Assembly: GCA_047611125.1 (NCBI GenBank)
Contig: JBLFXH010000206.1
Coordinates: 1 to 6,302, forward strand
DNA: 6,302 nucleotides
Direction of reading: 5' to 3'
From: JABDJZ01 sp047611125
GTDB taxonomy: Bacteria; Bacteroidota; Rhodothermia; Rhodothermales; UBA10348
Numbering within the stretch: the first letter of the stretch is position 1; every line of letters begins with the position of its first letter. The notes under the pieces were generated by a model, which was not told the DNA's origin, ran no database searches, and worked only from the letters and a program-made list of their open reading frames with translations. Below are positions 5,050-6,302 of the stretch, one piece after another. The position numbers and the translations under genes are program-made.

Positions 5050-6302
5050 TTGACCGCCACCAGAGCCCTATACCAAGCGTTCCGCGATCCGCTGCAGCCG
5101 GATGTGTTTCGCGCGCTGGGTCTGTTGGTGCTCCAATTGGCATTGGGGATGGGCCTCTTGATCGTGATGTTCGCGGTCTGGAAATCCGTGACGCTCCTGC
5201 TCCTGTTTCTGGGCTTCATCGTCGCGGCCGTAGGAGCCTGGTGGCTCTTTCAGCATCCCGTGCTCAACCTGTGTACGCTGATTCTGGGCTTTACACTGAT
5301 TGCCGGTTTCGAGGACGGCACCCAGCCAACGGAGGTTCTCTACGGACTGTACTACCTGGCGTTTCTCGGACACTGGTTTCTGTCGCGGATATTTCTCTAC
5401 CGCGAGCCCATTTTCGATACAAGGGAGTCACGCGTCCTGGCGCTGTTTCTGGTTCTGGCTACGGCGTCGGTGGCCCTGACCCTGCTCTTCGGCGGAGATC
5501 TGCGCTTTTATATTGGTGAGTGGCTGAGTCTCTCGTTCCTGGCGCTCTACTTCCCCGTCCGCGAGGTGGTGCAACGACACAAATACGGCCTTCACGCCGT
5601 CATGGCAGCCGTCCTGATCCTGGCACTGTGGGTGTTCACGCGGAACGTCCTCAACTACCAGCAAATCCTGATCGACGCCGCCTATGCGTGGCAGGTGACC
5701 CGCGGCCGGGCCGTGACCAATACCAGCATCCTGATGGTACCGCTGTTCGTCAGTCTGGTATTCCTCCTGCACGCGCCGAAACTGCGCTCAGCCTGGTTGG
5801 CAGGCTCAGTCTTCGCGGTCTTCTTCGCAGGCCTGATCATCTCTCAAAGCCGGGGCTACTGGGTAGCCTTCGCTGGCGCGTGTCTGATTCTACTCCTGGT
5901 CATGCCGGGTCGCCAACGCCTCCGTCTGTTCGGGATCGGGGCCGCTTCGGTGGCGGGGATTGTCGCCCTGGGCTACTTGGTTCTGGGAGACGTGTTCATC
6001 CTCGTTGCGACGGGTCTCTTAGACCGTGTTCTGTCGATTGGAAGCGCGGCCACGACAGACATCTCACTCATCAACCGCTTCCGTGAGACGGCCGTGGTGA
6101 TGGAGAAGGTGATGGCGAACCCCATCCTGGGCTACGGCATGGGAGTCCCGTTCGCCTTTTGGGACCTGACGTTTCTGCCGCCCTTCCACCACGTCACCAC
6201 CTTCCTGCACAACGGCTATGTGGCCCTGTGGTACAAATTTGGGATATGGGGCCTCGGCATGGTCCTGTACTTCTGGGGCTCTGCCATTTGGCTGTGCATC
6301 CA
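5050..6302 (+). CDS. O-antigen ligase/polymerase-like membrane protein (Wzy_C family), 3' end missing
   Basis: A polytopic inner-membrane protein predicted to ligate or polymerise surface-glycan units carried on a lipid. From the TTG at 5050, 417 codons are present and the frame is open at the right edge. About eleven or twelve hydrophobic segments can be seen (roughly 22-44, 48-67, 70-86, 97-115, 127-147, 155-172, 180-198, 224-242, 247-264, 268-285, 292-314 and 389-410). SQSRGYWVAF (265-274) and, after a large loop, NRFRE (342-346), NPILGYGMG (357-365) and HNGYVALWYKFGIWGLG (387-403) are hallmark Wzy_C motifs. R268 and H387 match the Arg and His positions that matter in WaaL-type ligases. 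The start is uncertain: the frame is open back to an ATG at 4951, which would overlap the divergent gene by 86 bp, and GTG 5104 is also possible. None has a clear Shine-Dalgarno. TTG 5050 is chosen as the longest start that does not overlap the neighbour. Ligase and polymerase cannot be told apart from sequence. Confidence 0.85.
   Translation, partial: MTATRALYQAFRDPLQPDVFRALGLLVLQLALGMGLLIVMFAVWKSVTLLLLFLGFIVAAVGAWWLFQHPVLNLCTLILGFTLIAGFEDGTQPTEVLYGLYYLAFLGHWFLSRIFLYREPIFDTRESRVLALFLVLATASVALTLLFGGDLRFYIGEWLSLSFLALYFPVREVVQRHKYGLHAVMAAVLILALWVFTRNVLNYQQILIDAAYAWQVTRGRAVTNTSILMVPLFVSLVFLLHAPKLRSAWLAGSVFAVFFAGLIISQSRGYWVAFAGACLILLLVMPGRQRLRLFGIGAASVAGIVALGYLVLGDVFILVATGLLDRVLSIGSAATTDISLINRFRETAVVMEKVMANPILGYGMGVPFAFWDLTFLPPFHHVTTFLHNGYVALWYKFGIWGLGMVLYFWGSAIWLCI

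Noticed and set aside
5050..5074. TTGACC and TATACC as a sigma-70 promoter for the ligase-like gene
   Set aside because: The spacer is only 13 bp, too short for a working sigma-70 promoter, and it would lie within the coding region if TTG 5050 is the start.
4710..5519. Long plus-strand open frame spanning the divergent gene boundary
   Set aside because: The translation is Arg-rich and non-hydrophobic, while the neighbouring frame over 5050-5519 encodes clear membrane helices of the ligase-like protein.
5520..6086. Plus-strand open frame inside the ligase-like gene
   Set aside because: Out of frame with the membrane protein and rich in Arg, Pro and Gly; the true frame carries the Wzy_C motifs.

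Overview
This window is GC-rich bacterial DNA holding six protein-coding loci and no rRNA, tRNA, CRISPR array or recognisable insertion sequence. The best clue to the host is the large protein on the minus strand. It has four fibronectin type III domains and ends in a domain resembling the C-terminal sorting domain (T9SS type A / FlgD-Ig-like) of the Bacteroidota-Rhodothermota-Gemmatimonadota side of the tree. The short-chain-dehydrogenase type of threonine dehydrogenase paired with kbl, and the weakness or absence of Shine-Dalgarno sequences before most genes, fit the same broad assignment. The phylum cannot be fixed from this sequence alone.

Layout, left to right. At 1-1094 (minus strand) lies a threonine-catabolic pair: an SDR-type L-threonine 3-dehydrogenase, followed after 2 bp by the first 52 codons of glycine C-acetyltransferase (kbl), which runs off the left edge. 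Together they would convert threonine to glycine and acetyl-CoA. A 155-bp spacer (1095-1249) separates this pair from a plus-strand unit and should carry both divergent promoters. The plus-strand unit begins with a 133-codon gene (1250-1651) that looks like an OPT-family oligopeptide transporter reduced by two in-frame internal deletions. Its stop overlaps the TTG start of a zinc-ribbon SAM-dependent methyltransferase (1648-2583), which has the window's only strong ribosome binding site.

The methyltransferase meets the large fibronectin type III / sorting-domain protein (2580-5036, minus strand) tail to tail, and their stop codons overlap by 4 bp. Head to head with that gene, an O-antigen ligase/polymerase-like (Wzy_C family) membrane protein starts near 5050 and runs off the right edge.

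Read together, the right two-thirds looks like part of a cell-surface/polysaccharide neighbourhood (methyltransferase, exported multidomain protein, O-antigen ligase-like protein) next to a housekeeping amino-acid catabolic operon. I did not find a clearly new biological system. The points most worth a second look are the doubly deleted but still in-frame and translationally coupled OPT remnant, the divergent pairing of a sorting-domain surface protein with an O-antigen ligase-like gene, and the very tight gene packing (4-bp overlap at the stops, about 13 bp or less between divergent starts).
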